DNA from: Quillaja saponaria
Taxonomy: Eukaryota > Streptophyta > Magnoliopsida > Fabales > Quillajaceae
Assembly: GCA_029379385.1 (NCBI GenBank)
Contig: CM055607.1
Coordinates: 31,121,235-31,185,234 of the forward strand
Reading direction: 5' to 3'
Length of the DNA stretch: 64,000 nucleotides
This document shows positions 1 to 14,000 of the stretch, piece after piece. The translations under genes and the position numbers were made by a program. The notes under the pieces were generated by a model. That model saw only the letters and a list, made by a program, of their open reading frames with translations, was not told where the DNA came from and did not search any database. The first letter of the stretch is position 1. Every line of letters begins with the position of its first letter.

Positions 1-1386
1 GTTATTACTAATATTATTATATTTAGTTTTTTTAAGAAAAAAATTTATTTATTGTTATTTCACCCTTTTTTTTTGTCAAATGACTCGTAAAATCTTATAT
101 TATCATTTAGGTCCCCATGGAGTTTTTAACTTACCTGTCTACATGACAATAACAAATTTAAGTTTTAACCATGCACTAATGAGGTCTATACTTCCTTTTG
201 TAACCAAGAATTTGTTTGTACGAAGGGGGCTTAGTTTAATTACCACGCCATATAATTGGTTAAAATTTAATAAGATTAATGATTAATATTGGAATATGAA
301 TAAATACTTTGTACAATAATTATTCTTAATAATATTACATTTAATTTAATGTTTCAAAATTATGTTATTTTATATTTATTTATATATTGCTATCCTTAAT
401 AAAAATTTCACTAGTTGAAATCCACTTCAAATGTTAATATGCAAATTCTCTTACAACAAAATTATGTCAAGTTTAATATTGTAAGCTTATTCTCGATTGG
501 CTATTAATTCATTTCATAATATTGATTCACATGATAGTTTATGACACCGAATTTCATATTAGTTTAAAAATACATAATATTAATATTTATTCTATTTTTA
601 AATTACAAATATATATATGACATTCGGTACCAAAAAAATCATTTTTTTTTCATTCCATTATACAATTTTTTTAATATTTGTGCATATAATCCATAGTCTT
701 GGCCTCAATATCTAAACATATATATATTTCAGTGTATTTTATAAATAACACTAATTAAGACCAATATTATTTTTAAACCTTGAGACAAATGAATTACTAA
801 GTGTCATTAAAAAGTTAAATTACAACAAATTTTAATCTAAATATTCATCTGTCAAAAATCTCACTTCATCAAAATCAATCAAATTGAACCCATTTGCACA
901 TTTGTTGTTCAGTTTAATTATTTTACAATCAAAAGTTGAGACAACTAAATAATTTGAAGATAAAAAAATAATATTTGAATTGTGTGTAAGATTATTCAAA
1001 TATTGAGAGTGGACTCTCTTATGAATTTTAAGATAGAGCATAGAGTGAGGGTAGAAGTTAAGAGTTATGAAAAATGTTACAACTTTGTTGGAAAAATGAA
1101 CATAAATGGACCTTTAATATATACAACATAATATAATGTTAATGAGCACCTATAAACTTTGTTGTGGCAAATTTTGAATAAAAATTGAAGCAGTGGCCTT
1201 TCTGTCATAATACATAGAAGTTATGGTTTGATTCTGAAATATTCTCTTTTTTCTGTTTCTTGAGATTTTTTCATGAGCTGTCTTTTTCGCTTCTCTACTT
1301 TCTTTTTCTTCGTTGAAAAGCGTTGGTTCGACCACCTCTTACATCCCCCTTCTTTCTTTCTTCTCTAACGTAGAACTTGATGCTTC
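1..1386. other. AT-rich intergenic DNA upstream of the DENN gene
   Basis: There is no supported gene here. The stretch is strongly AT-rich with many short homopolymers and stops in all frames. The only open frames are short (about 60-70 codons) and look like nothing familiar. The last 100 bases become pyrimidine-rich, as expected for the leader of the next gene. Confidence 0.6.
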
Positions 1387-1450
1387 TTTATATAACCCCA
1401 CTTCTATATTTAGCAACTCTCTTGCTCCCTCTCTCTCTGAAGAGCAAAAG
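1387..1450 (+). promoter_or_regulatory. Candidate TATA box and leader exon of the DENN gene
   Basis: A TTTATATAA box at 1387-1395 is followed by a CT-rich stretch. That stretch ends in AAAAG before GTACTC at 1451, a plausible 5' splice donor. The coding start lies at 2027, so an intron in the 5' untranslated region is likely; its acceptor is not clear. The assignment rests on position and composition only. Confidence 0.35.
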
Positions 1451-2026
1451 GTACTCCTTCTTTTTCTTCCAAATTTTTACATTGAATTTTCATGCATTTA
1501 TTGAGTTTCAATCATGTCATTCATCTTCTATTTCCGTTATAATTTATCCTACATTTAGATTTTCAGAGATATCTAGGAGTGTGATTGCTTGATTTGGCTC
1601 TTTTATTGTCTGGATCACTTTGATACTGATAAGAAATTTGCAATTTCTTCTTCATTGTTCTGAAACCAGGATATTAATTGTATGCGTGCAAAAAGTTTGA
1701 AATTTGTACAGAATAGTGAAGTGTACGTGCCAGAGCTACAACTTTTTTTATTGTTGCAGCATATCAAAATTCAAAATCTCAAATGCTTTGAGATTTGGCT
1801 ATCTGTAAAAACTAAAGGTCATTAAGGGAGCCTAACTAATAAACTTGGTGATAATTTTATCTTGGTCCACTCAATGGATTGATATATCAAACAAGAATCA
1901 TCAAATTCAGTGCAAGAATGTGAATGATATTCTGGCATTGGTATTTTGTATGCAAATTATGGATTGAAGTGAAGAGTGTGATTAATTGGTTGACTGAAAA
2001 TTACAACATGAGCTAAGTGTTTAAAT

Positions 2027-5000
2027 ATGGATACAAAAGAAGACGCTGAAGCAAATTTCGACCGGCCACCATCACCAATTTGGGTCTTGCAGCATTTGTC
2101 TGAGGAGGCATGTAGAGTTGCTGGTGAGGCACTGCACACTGTGTATTCTGGTAGTTCAAGCTTCTCAGCTATGGGGCCTGCACACCGACGCAGTCAAAGT
2201 GAAATTGTGAGCACAGCACACAGACGTAGTAGTAGCTTTCAAAGGTTGAAAAGTCATGTACAGAAGGCTTGGGGATGGGGTAGTAATTCCCGTGAAGAAC
2301 ATTATCCATTAAATTTTAACCCTGAGGTTTTGGCAAACCAAAAACGCCAGTGGTATCAGCTTCATTCCAGAACTCTGGTATTCAATTCTATTTTTCTGCA
2401 TTCTACTTTTACAGTTCACTTGTTTCATTACTTTGTTCTATTTTAATATTTGTTATTGAACTTTTACTATCATTCCAGAAATCTGGTATTCAATTCGATT
2501 TTTCTGCATTCTACTTTTACAGTTCACTTGGTTCATTACCTTGTTCTTTTTTATTATTTGTTATTGAACTTTTACATCACCTATTAACCAACTCGTTTCT
2601 CCATTGAAACAGTAGACTTTCTTTTAAGTATTGTATAATTATACTCATAGACTCCAATGTATATTTGTGGCTTGTCATTCATTTCATATCTCTTATTTAT
2701 ATATCATCCTCTCTATTATCGAATCAAAGCTATCTTGTAGTGAAAAAGAAAAATATAGGGTTTTCTGAGATGCTTCTACAAAGTGTCAAAAGGTTCAGAA
2801 AGACGAATTTGAATGACCAAAAATTTGGGTTTTCAGATATGCATCTAGAATGTGTCAAAAGCTTTCAGAAAGATGCATTTGAATGTCTGAATGGTATAAA
2901 AAAAACCTGATTTAAAATTTCAAATGAGGTGCACTTTATCTTTCATTTTTCGAAATGGAAAATTTAAATGTAGTGGTAGGAGTTTGGAGAAGGCAATGCA
3001 TTTGTCACCAAAAAACAATCTAATTGAAAGCATAAGATTAATTTGTGGTTTAAGCAACATCTTAAATTATTTATGAAAAATATGTTAAAGTTGGGAATCG
3101 GGGAAGGTGTATTATATGGGGACTTGAACAGCAGCTCCTACTTGTCTTATCTGGTGATTTTTCTTGGAGGAAAATCAGAGTGTTTAAATGAGGAAGAGTT
3201 TTCTTTGAGAGACCTGAGATGGAGTTTTCTCTTCATGTTGAACTGGTGCTCTACTAGTTTATCTCTGGCTTCGTTGTATTCATTTGTTATGTCTTGGCCT
3301 TTTTATAATTTGATTTTCTTTTTGTTATTGTCCTTTTTTTTTTTTACACCCCTTCTGGGTTGCTTATTGTATACTGCATTTACATGGGTATTACCTCGTT
3401 GACATCTTTCAATAAATTATTAAGGAAAAGAAAGTGTGGACCATCCTATGTACATGGTTTGTGCCCTATTGATGATTTGTCATAAATTTATTATTCATTA
3501 ACAGTTGGTTGGTCTTGAAGTCAGCTAATTGAAAAAGCTTTTTATATAAAAACTAATGAAGATAAAATTTCTTAAGAATGGCTCTTTCCAATATAAGTTA
3601 CTGATGCAGGACTGATTCATTGGCAAAGTTAAGTTTGAAATTTGAACTATTTTATACTTTTTCCCATTTGAACCGACAGCTTTAAGATTTATGAATACCA
3701 TCCTAGGTAAGGTGATTTTCTTAGCAAGACTTGCTTACATATAAAGGATACATGAAGTTATAAAATGTAGAAGCTTATGTCTCATTTTGGATTGGATTAT
3801 ATGTACTTTTCTGTGTCATGAATATATATATTTTGTATCTACATCAATTTAGTTAATAACTTATTATATACTGTTAAGGAATAAAAAAGTCAATATGTGC
3901 CTTGTACTTGGGAATACCTTTGTTTGTAATAAATGGCTATCATGCATAGTATCCATATACTATAATGGATTTACTCAAAAAATGTATTGGTTATTAGGTG
4001 TGTGTAAGGTATTCATCGTATAAACAACAATATGGTTATAGAGTTTCATCCTCACTAGTTGATATGTTTAAGAGAGGGATGATATTTTTGTGGTGAGTTA
4101 GCAGTATAGAGATTTTTTTTTTGTGGGGGGGGGGGGGGGGTTGGGGATTGGGTTGGCATATTTGGTGCCTTTTAATTTCCTTTCCAGTAAGAGAACCCAG
4201 AGGGGCACCAACCTACATGCAGAGTACAGAAAATGGCAATCATTAACTGCCAAAATAATATCACCCAGTGATGGTTATAATAATGAAAAAAGGAGGTTCT
4301 AACCTGCGGTTCATAGTACCCAAGAATCCAAAAAGCAAGCCCTCCAAGAATAAAGGTTCTAGACAACCAATGAAGCAAAAAGTGTATATTCCTCCATCCT
4401 TCCAAAGAAGTTTTCTTAACCTTGAAATTGTTATTGTTGCATTCCAACAGAACGTACCACAAAAAAGAACAATGGTTATTTTATTACTCCTGACTCAATG
4501 TCTTGCTTCAAAAGCAAAAGAAATGATCCTAGATTACCCGACAATCTCCAAAAGGACAAAGAACTATTCAAGAACAACTCACAAGTAAGTGAGCAGTGTA
4601 AGTAGACGTTGGTCCAGTGGCTGTCCACCCTGTTCGGATAAGGGACAGTGACTAACTGTTCCCATTTTTCTTCAGGTGTAAATTCTCTGCTATCAACATA
4701 TGTGTAAAGGCTGCAGTCTGTGTTTTGGACAAGTATGCTGTGCTGTCATCATATGACTACATTTCTTTGAATCGAAATGTTGATTAATGATTTCTTTATA
4801 TTTCGATAATGTTGAAATGTTTTTATTGAATATTTAGGGTTAAAAAAAACTTCAACCTTGTTTGTAAATGATTTTTATTATTAAACAATAGCTAGCATGT
4901 TGCCATGGAGTGGAGCTGTCCTACTCCTGTACTTTTGAAAAATTAGAACGTAGATTGTAGATTATATGAAGGAATTGGGTATCTTATTTCTATATAAGCT

Positions 5001-8000
5001 TTGAACATTAGGGGTGAATAAGTATGTCCCTGTTGAAGTACAAATTACTTGAAGCCTGCGGACATTGGAATTGGTCAAGTTGCTATAATGTTCTTCCTTG
5101 TCATATGATGTACTGTAAATAATGGGTAGTTTAATTCTGACATTGATGTAGCTGCTTGGCTTACTTGTGTCTTCTCACTTCTTGTCTTCTTTAAGTAAGT
5201 CAGTGGGTATATTCTGTAGGATAATGTAAGATATAAGGAACCCACCTTGCTCTTCGAACACTTTGTCGTTGTGGGGCTTCATCCTGATTCTAATCTGGAA
5301 GTTGTGGAAGATGCTTTTGCAAAAAGGAAGAAGTGGGAAACAGAGATGGCAAAGTCTGAAATAATAGATTTCAAAATGCTGCAGCAACAAGGACCTTCAG
5401 TTCCAGCATTGGAACCTCAGGTTAGAAAGTGAAATTAATTTTCCTTCTTCTACATTATCTAATGTCCCCTCTTCCCTCCCCACATTTATAATTTAACCTA
5501 CTTAACGAATAATAAAAATCATTTATGCATCTCGACTAGCTTTCTCAAGACCCTCTTCCCATGACTGACCTAACTATATATGTATATACTCATGCAGATC
5601 CTTTTCAAGTATCCTCCTGGGAAGAGGCTAGCTATACGTATGAAGGACTTAGCCTCCTTCTGTTTTCCTGGTGGTGTTAAGGTTTGCTGACTCGCGATGC
5701 TATGTTTATTAACATATAGATTGTGATCCCTGTGTGTGTGCTTGTATAGAAAAATAAGAAAGAGCTGTCTGCTAAAGCTCTTTAGTGTTTTATTTCTACT
5801 AAGTTTAAGTTTGTAACATAAGTATTTTAGTTAAGTTTACATTACATCCGGTGTAACTCTAGCCTCTCTCTAATACGTAAAGGATGTATTTGTGTTTCCT
5901 TACATTGCTTTTAATATATTGCTTTTCTAAGGTAATAATTCTAAATCATATTATGTCTATTTGTATTAATCAGTTACCTCAAAGCATAATGAATAACACA
6001 ACATAGTTTACTTGTAGGTGTCAATCCAAAATCAGATTCTAGTGATACTCACAGGTGAGGGTTGTATACAAAGTACGCTTTGGAGTGATGATAGAGTTCT
6101 GTGAATTTATCATATGATGAGGCATATTATGTGCTGTAGTACAAATTAAAAACTAAATAAAACTCAATAGTGGTAGAAATAACATAAACTTGAAGTAATA
6201 TGGTGCAAATACCATGTCCACTAATCAAGTTGGGCTATAACTTTAAGTTAACAAAAAATGCATATCCAGAAAACAATAAGGTCCGTATGTAACAATAAAT
6301 CATTTCCATGTGTCTCTGAATGCTATTATTTTTTTGAGTTTGTTATCTACTTCTCATTGTGAAATTCACTGCAGGAGGGGTATGCCCATTTTATAACTTC
6401 AAAGTGTAATATGTAATTTTATTATCTATACTTTTTGATTAATAATCTATGTGGTACAAGAGGAAACTTAGCTACTCAATATGCCTTTTGTGCTTAAAGA
6501 TGCAGCCTTTTGTTGTTTTGTACTTCCATTAATCTTGTAGGTTTGCTTCTTACATGATGTCGACTGCCTATTAAATTTGTTGCTGAATTGTGGCATACTT
6601 TTTTATTTATCATATGTACATCTATGTATTTATTATCTGTCTTAGACTGTTTTCATTTGTTGAATGTAATTAACAGGCACGAATGTTGGAGAGGACTCCA
6701 TCGCTAAGTGAGCTAAATGAACTTGTGTATGGACAGGTATGCCATGTCTGACTTTGCTGTCCTGTTAGGTAGTTCCTGCTTTTCTACCTTCGAGTTGTAG
6801 CTAAACATCTTTTTGATTCACAATAATTATTTTGTTAGTGAATGAATTAAGCTTGTCTTAGTATTTGGTGCATATTTGTAACCTTAGTGCTAAGCAGTTA
6901 TCATATCTTTAAAAAAATATGGAGGATATCTAGATTTTTTTCATCTTCTTCTTTGTATTCTTCATCAATCTTCTACCTGTATACAGAACAACTGAAGTTA
7001 TACGAAAAATGATTAGAAATTTTATATATTTGTATATTTTTTCAGCTCTTCATTTCTACAAGATTTTCTTAAAAAGAAATATACTTAAGTACTCGCATCT
7101 AGCATTGACTAGGTAAAGTTAGACCTGTTCTTCTGAAGTTACTCTACCCCATACCTAGGCTCCTTCTATAGACCTGAGCCTCAGTATCCCCACTTCTCAA
7201 ACTGGATGAATAAACAGCTTCAGACTTTGGGATGTGATTGATGTGAACATGCTTCTAATAAAGCTAGATAAACAAAGTTTCTTCCCTGATATGGGTACTG
7301 ATTATTGTCTATAACCTCTTCATGATTCTACCTAGTATAAGCAAAGCTGATGCTATTATACTCATTATTAATGTGTAATTCAACTACCTTCCTGAGCTCT
7401 CACTGGGCTCTACTTTCCATCCATAACATGTTCGTTTTTGTGTATTCTCAACAGGAGCATTTGGGTAGAGATGATTTATCATTTATCTTTTCTCTCAAGG
7501 TAATTGGTTTTTGTTTTCTTGTCGCATTATATCTCTGCTATGTTACTCTTGCAAGATATGCTTCTTGGGCAGCAGCTGGAAGTGTAAAATCGATTTGTGG
7601 AATTCTGGTTCACATACTGAGATGCGAATATGAAATTCTTTTTTTTCCTTAATGCATGTTCAATCAAGCTCTTGCAATGCTTTTTTATTTTAATTTTTTT
7701 CCTTTATGCATTTACATTTCTTAGTTTGCACATTATAAACATTGTTGTTGGCATGTGGAACATTGAAACTCCATGTTATAGCATTTTAATTGATGAAATT
7801 ATTTACTTTTATTGTGTAAGTTAAATACCTTAGGCATCTGTCAATGGAATATGTGTTTTAAGTATGCTGGACAGTGATTATTAGTTGAGTTCGTTTGATT
7901 GCTTTTCATTTCTTTCTTGTAGTACAAGAAATAAAAGTAGATTACTGAGACAAATTATGCATGCCCTTATTATGCCTTGATCAGGTGGCGGATAATGCAA

Positions 8001-11000
8001 CACTTTATGGAGTCTGCTTACATGTGCCTGAAATTGTTCAGAGGCCACCTGGTATCTTAGGCATATCATCACCTCTTTCTAACCCATCTAGGGGTTGTAG
8101 CCGTTTTTTAGTTTCTGCACCTCGCTGTTACTGTGTGCTTACCAGAGTTCCTTTCTTTGAGTTACACTATGAGATGTTGAACAGGTAAGAATATGTTATA
8201 TTGCTTTATTTACTTGTAAGTATTGTTGGTTACTCAAATTTAAAGGAGAATCAACACATAAAGTCCCTTTTTTTGGGCTCCAATAGATTTCATTATATCT
8301 GTATTGGATGCAGTATCATTGCACAGGAGCGTCTCAATCGGATTACACAGTTTGTTAGTGAAATGACTCTCACTGGTTATGTTCCTTCCATTTCCAAACT
8401 TGATGATCAAATGAATGCAAATGATGACTTCCCCTGAGAGGGAGTCTTCTAGTGATTGGATGGCTTCTGCAATACCTGTTGACAGTGTTGCAGCTCTTAC
8501 TGCTGCTGCTGCGGGAATTATATCCGATAATGAAATCCCAAACTTTTCACCAAAGATATGGGAACCTGTGTCCCCTGAAAGTGTTACTGCTAGTGATGCT
8601 TCGGATCTTGGCCACATCAGGGAATTAGATAAGGATGGCAGAAAAAATCTGCTAGACCATGATGATTCTGCTTCAGAGTCACCCGAAAGAACATATGGAA
8701 CCTATGAAAACGGTCATTCCCCAGAGGTCGAAACAGTCTTTTTCCTCCAGGAGCTGTGCATTGGAGCGTCTTGGGAGTTCTGAGTCACTATTCAGGTGGT
8801 ATAAAATGATGATTATAGCATATTCTAATATATATGATCTTTATTTTTGGTAGGATTAAACCTAATTATTTATCCAGTGTATTGTGTTCATATATGTTCC
8901 TTATAAGAGTTGACAAGTACTTCAGAAACCCCTCCTTTTGATATATACTTTATCTGTTTTTGTATAGTACCACATAATTTGGGTACTTTTCTTCGTCACC
9001 ATCTGATGCAATTTTTTCCTTCCAATACGGTGTCAGTATTCAGTAACATATGTTGGCTTTGGCAGTCCAGTTAGAAGCATGGCATCAGAGGATGAGGATG
9101 ATGAACTTTTTCCTAATCATGAAAGAGATTATGGGGATGAGTTAATAATGGAATGGGCTAGGGTTCAGTCTATAATTTCCACATTAATTCAACTGAGGTG
9201 ATACTTTGCTTGGCATTTGATATATTTCCTTTTTCTGTCTTTTGTTCTCTTTGATAGGAGAATAAGAATGATTTGCTACAGATAGTTTGTGGATATCATG
9301 CTCTGCTGCTTCCCCAGCCTGGAAGTGAACTAGTTTTTCAACCTCTTGAACACCTACAGGCTATCGAGTATGGGCGACCTTCAGTTGCTGCCCTTGGCTT
9401 TCTTGAAAATTTAGATTATTTTGAAGCTGCTGAGGTAATCTTGAGTCATGGATTGTTCTTAAGGCAAGGAAATGTTTCTTCGTATGATTAGGTTTACTCA
9501 ATATTACTGTACTTGGGAAAAGGTGCCAGGCAAAGTTGATTGCTGCTGAGGAAGCTTTTGCACTATCAATATGGACGACTGCAACTATTTGCCGGGTTCT
9601 GTCCCTGGAAAGTGTAAGCATAATTTTCAAGGTTGGATCCAGCAATATTACTGTCACCATGTTCTTAAAAGCCGAACAGTTTCTAGAGCACTACAGAAAT
9701 TCTTCAAAAACAAAAATTGTCAATTTTATTAACCACAATTTGATATTCTCTAAAGTTATTATTATTATTTTTTCCCTAAAATACTTTCTGGAAAGTCTTT
9801 TTCTAGTGTGCATTTTGGTTTGTTTCCTGTAAACCCCATGTTTCATATATCTTTGCTTTCCACTTGCAAAATCTGTATTCAGTTCAGGGGCCATTGGATG
9901 GAGTTGCTTGCAAAGTTAGTTTGATATACATTTTGGGTCAACTTTCTAACTCTTAGGTTAATTGGCTCCGACATACTTTATCCTGCTTTCCTAGTTCACC
10001 AATGTTAACTCAGGATGTGCTGCTATTCTCTCTCTCTCTCTCTCTCTTTTAAGTATGGGTTTGTGAAATAAAAGACTCCCTGCTATATTATGGTTTCACT
10101 TGCATGGTTTCATAATTCTTTTTTGGCAGTTTATGATGGGTTTAAATATGTCACAGAAGGGGGGATGGTAGAAAGAAAATAAAAGAACCATTATGGAACC
10201 CTGGATATTTGTTTTCTTTCCTTCTATGCTATTTTAGTCTGCTACTTAAGCAGGGATTTTGTTTCTAAGTTGTACAGGAGTTTATTAATGAAAATGGGAA
10301 TTATTGAGGCAGTGGTTCTGACCACTGACGAGTACAACTGGGCAAAAGCTGTGTAGGATACCTACCTAAACACAGGCAACTCTTACTGTGTTTGACATGT
10401 AAAAGATCATGTCATTCCTCGAGCAATTATACCTTTTTAATATCATGTAAAAAAATTTCTCTTACGTATGTGAAAGATTTATCTGTTTCCTAAGTATTAA
10501 ATAAATCTGTTGTATATATCTTGACAACATTATGATCAGCATTGCATTTGAACAAAATGCTACTTTTAGGTGCTGGCAATGGTTGCAGGAGTTTTGTTAG
10601 AAAAACAAGTGGTAGTGGTGTGCCCAAATCTGGTAAGCTAACTTTTGTTGGAGTAATCATATCAAGTGACAGCTAGAAATTTGCGTGGGAATGTTTAAGT
10701 GCTTAGTAGTTTATTTGCATCTATTGACCAATTGAGAGTACTAGGGATAGATTATATGAACTTTATCTTGATCTGAAATTTGAACAATACAGGGTCTTCT
10801 TTCTGCTGCAGTGTTATCTCTTGTTCCCCTGATTCGTCCTTTTCAGTGGCAAAGCCTATTGCTTCCTGTGAGTTCAAAAGAATTTCACAATGAGATCATT
10901 CTCTTCCAGATTTTACAGGTGGCATTACTATGTTTATCTTAAATATGTTAGTTTCCCTTTACACTGTTTCTTCCTTTTCAGATTTTACCCGCAAGAATGC

Positions 11001-14000
11001 TTGATTTTCTGGATGCACCAGTTCCATTTATTGTGAGTTTCATGTAATTTCTCTTTAGTAAACATATTGTTCCATATAATATTGTTCTGTTAGTGTTACT
11101 ATTCCTTTTGATGCATTGTTAAGCATTCTGTGTTTTTTGATTCGCTCCTTCAATTTGGAGATTCATTTAATGTAACTTCAATCTTATGATGCGCTTTTGC
11201 TATTACTATCTCATCATTAACCTCAGAAGCATTTTATCCTACTTATCAAATACATTTGGCAGATGCTTTCTATATCTATATGATGGAGAATGTAGAAATA
11301 GGATTTATGATTTAATTATATTTAATCTTAATTATTTAATACTTAGAATTAGAGATAAATTAATAGTAATTTAGTATTATTATGAGTTATTAGTTTCATT
11401 TTATTAAGTCTCTAGATTTATCTTTTATGTGGGTTTTCTTTTTATTAGGACTTTATATTTACCTTTTATGGTACTACATTGTTATGCAGCTTTTGATGAT
11501 ATAAAATATTATTACCTTTCGAATTGTCACTTTCGATAAAAGACCAGCTGGTCATGCATCACTATACTACTATCCTAAGAGGATACTCTTTTTTGGTTTT
11601 TAAAAAAGATCAAACTGAGTAAAATAATATATATTAGGGTAATACATCACTCCATATATTTAAAAACTACATTTTTTTGCCCTTTCCCACTACATTACAA
11701 ATTTATGCTTTATCTCCCATGTAAGTTTTTTGTTTTTACTATGGGGACTACTTGTTCTCCTTTTCTGTATATTATTCATCTATTATTGAAATTTCCTTTC
11801 TTATTAAAAAAGATGTTAACAAAAATAAAGTCATTGTTTGATCCAAATCTTTAATTTCAATTTGCAGGTTGGCATACAACAGAAATTTGCAGATTTGAAG
11901 ATGAAAACTTCTAATCTTGTTCAAGTAAATGTTCTCAAGGATCAGGTTTGTTAGGTTCACAATATTTTTTAAGAAAATTACATGATCTTAACCGGGGGGG
12001 AAAATCACCTGGAAGTATAGCAAACTAGTCATTTATATCCAAAATCTTTGGCTATTTATCTTCCTTTAAAAAATTTGGAAATTTATGGTTGACAATATTT
12101 TATCTCAACTGCAGAATGTTTAGTAGTTGAACATGTTTTGTTCTTCCTAGAAGATAATAGGTTGACATATTGTCTTGAAGCTGCTTTTTTCTTCTTCCTT
12201 TGAAGAATCATCTAAGTTGTTGTGGTGGATGAGTTGGGACAAATTTTACTTCTGATATAGTGATATCACTTTTCCCCTTTTCTTCTTTTATTTTTTATTT
12301 TTTTTGTTTGATAATGGACATTTTTGGTGATACAAATCTAAGATGATATTTGCAGGTACATCACTTAACTTATCTAGGATACATAAATGTAGAAATTACA
12401 ACTCAACATGTTTGCTTTTATCTAATGTCCAACAGCTGTAGAGCCATATAACGTATTAAATGTGTTTATCATGTATTTTTTGTTTCTGTCAATGGAATTA
12501 TCATAAGTAGCAGTCTTACATCCTATTTCTAGTCCTAAAATGTATTGGAAAAATTGATATGGTCTATAATAGCAATTTATAATAGTAGCCTGAACTAGCC
12601 AAAGTACAATTACAGTTTTTAGTTTCTTACAATTTTATGTTTGTGCAGGTGAAAATATGCCACTTGCCAACACTTCCACGGCATAAAGAGCTTGTCGCTA
12701 AGCTAGGTCCAATTCATGCTAGACTTTCACGTGAAGCTTCAATTGCTAAACGGCATCCTGTATATAGGTGCAACGAAGTGCAGGTTTTTACATATCTCAG
12801 CACTCAAAGGCTTAGTGTCTTGGATAGTAATTTTTCCATTGAAAGTTAGAGACCCTCATCATCATTACAGCTTTACGAGTATCACTTGCATTCAACAAAC
12901 TCTTAACCTAAAAATGTCATGAAAACTTCTTAAGTTACCTATTCATATAATCATAATGAGACATTATAATTTAATGGCACAAGTTGAAAGGTTTATAATG
13001 TCTGCATTGATTCTGCTTATGTTCACTAAATGCTTCTGTTTTCCAAGTTTGACCTAAGTGCTAGTTATTAAGTCATAACAGGTGATTAATTATATTGATT
13101 TGCAGGCTGAAGCTGCATTCCGAGTTTTTGAATGTCATGAGGTGCTACTTGGAATCACTTTGCTCAGATCTGAGATCTCACACAATAACTAGTGTACAAT
13201 CAAATAATGATAGGGTTAGACAACTGTGTTAAAATACTTCATTTCTGTAAATTCTCAATTAATGAAGCACCTAAAACCCCATGGTTGCCTGGCTTATCTT
13301 CGGTTGTTTTTTCAGGTTTCTTTACTTCTTAAAGACAGCTTCATTGATTCCTTTTCTAGTAGGGACAGACCGTTTGTCAAGGTAATCTTTCAAAGACACT
13401 TTCTAGTATATTTCATTTTACGTGACCTTACAAAATGCTGTTACGACTAGTTGCCATGTTTGTTGCTCTTCAATTATCAAAGTACACGATTTCACTGTAT
13501 AGGATTTAAGACCGCTGTTAATGTTGTAGAAAAGGTGACATCTGTAGCTGTCTGAAGCATGCTTAAAAGGAAGATACTAATTTATAAATCATTGATGTTA
13601 AATTACCAGAATGAATAAAATTCCAGAACAAAAATCATTTTTTCATCTCTATGATTTCAAGCATTTAAGTTTTCCATAAAAAGGAAAGATGAATTATGTT
13701 TCAGTATAAATTCTTTGCTTTTAGAGTTTCTGTTGATTGGATGTCAACCACTAGCTGATGCTGCTTTTTTTTCTTTAGATTATCAGATGAATTCCAGTTT
13801 TCTGACAGATATTCTCTTTTTAGGAATTTATTCCTGTATACTACCACGCCTGAGATGTTTCCTCTTTTCTCACGTGATAATGCTATTACTTCTGCACTAA
13901 GTATATCACATGTATTATCATTAAACGACTCATACATGTAGGACTATCAAATACAAAAAAGAAGAAGCCCTGTATCATCTGTATTAGGAGTACCTATTGT

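Noticed and set aside
4172..4462. 96-codon minus-strand frame in DENN intron 1, hydrophobic and Trp-rich
   Set aside because: It has no recognised domain, and an equally long frame overlaps on the plus strand. It is probably chance or transposon debris.
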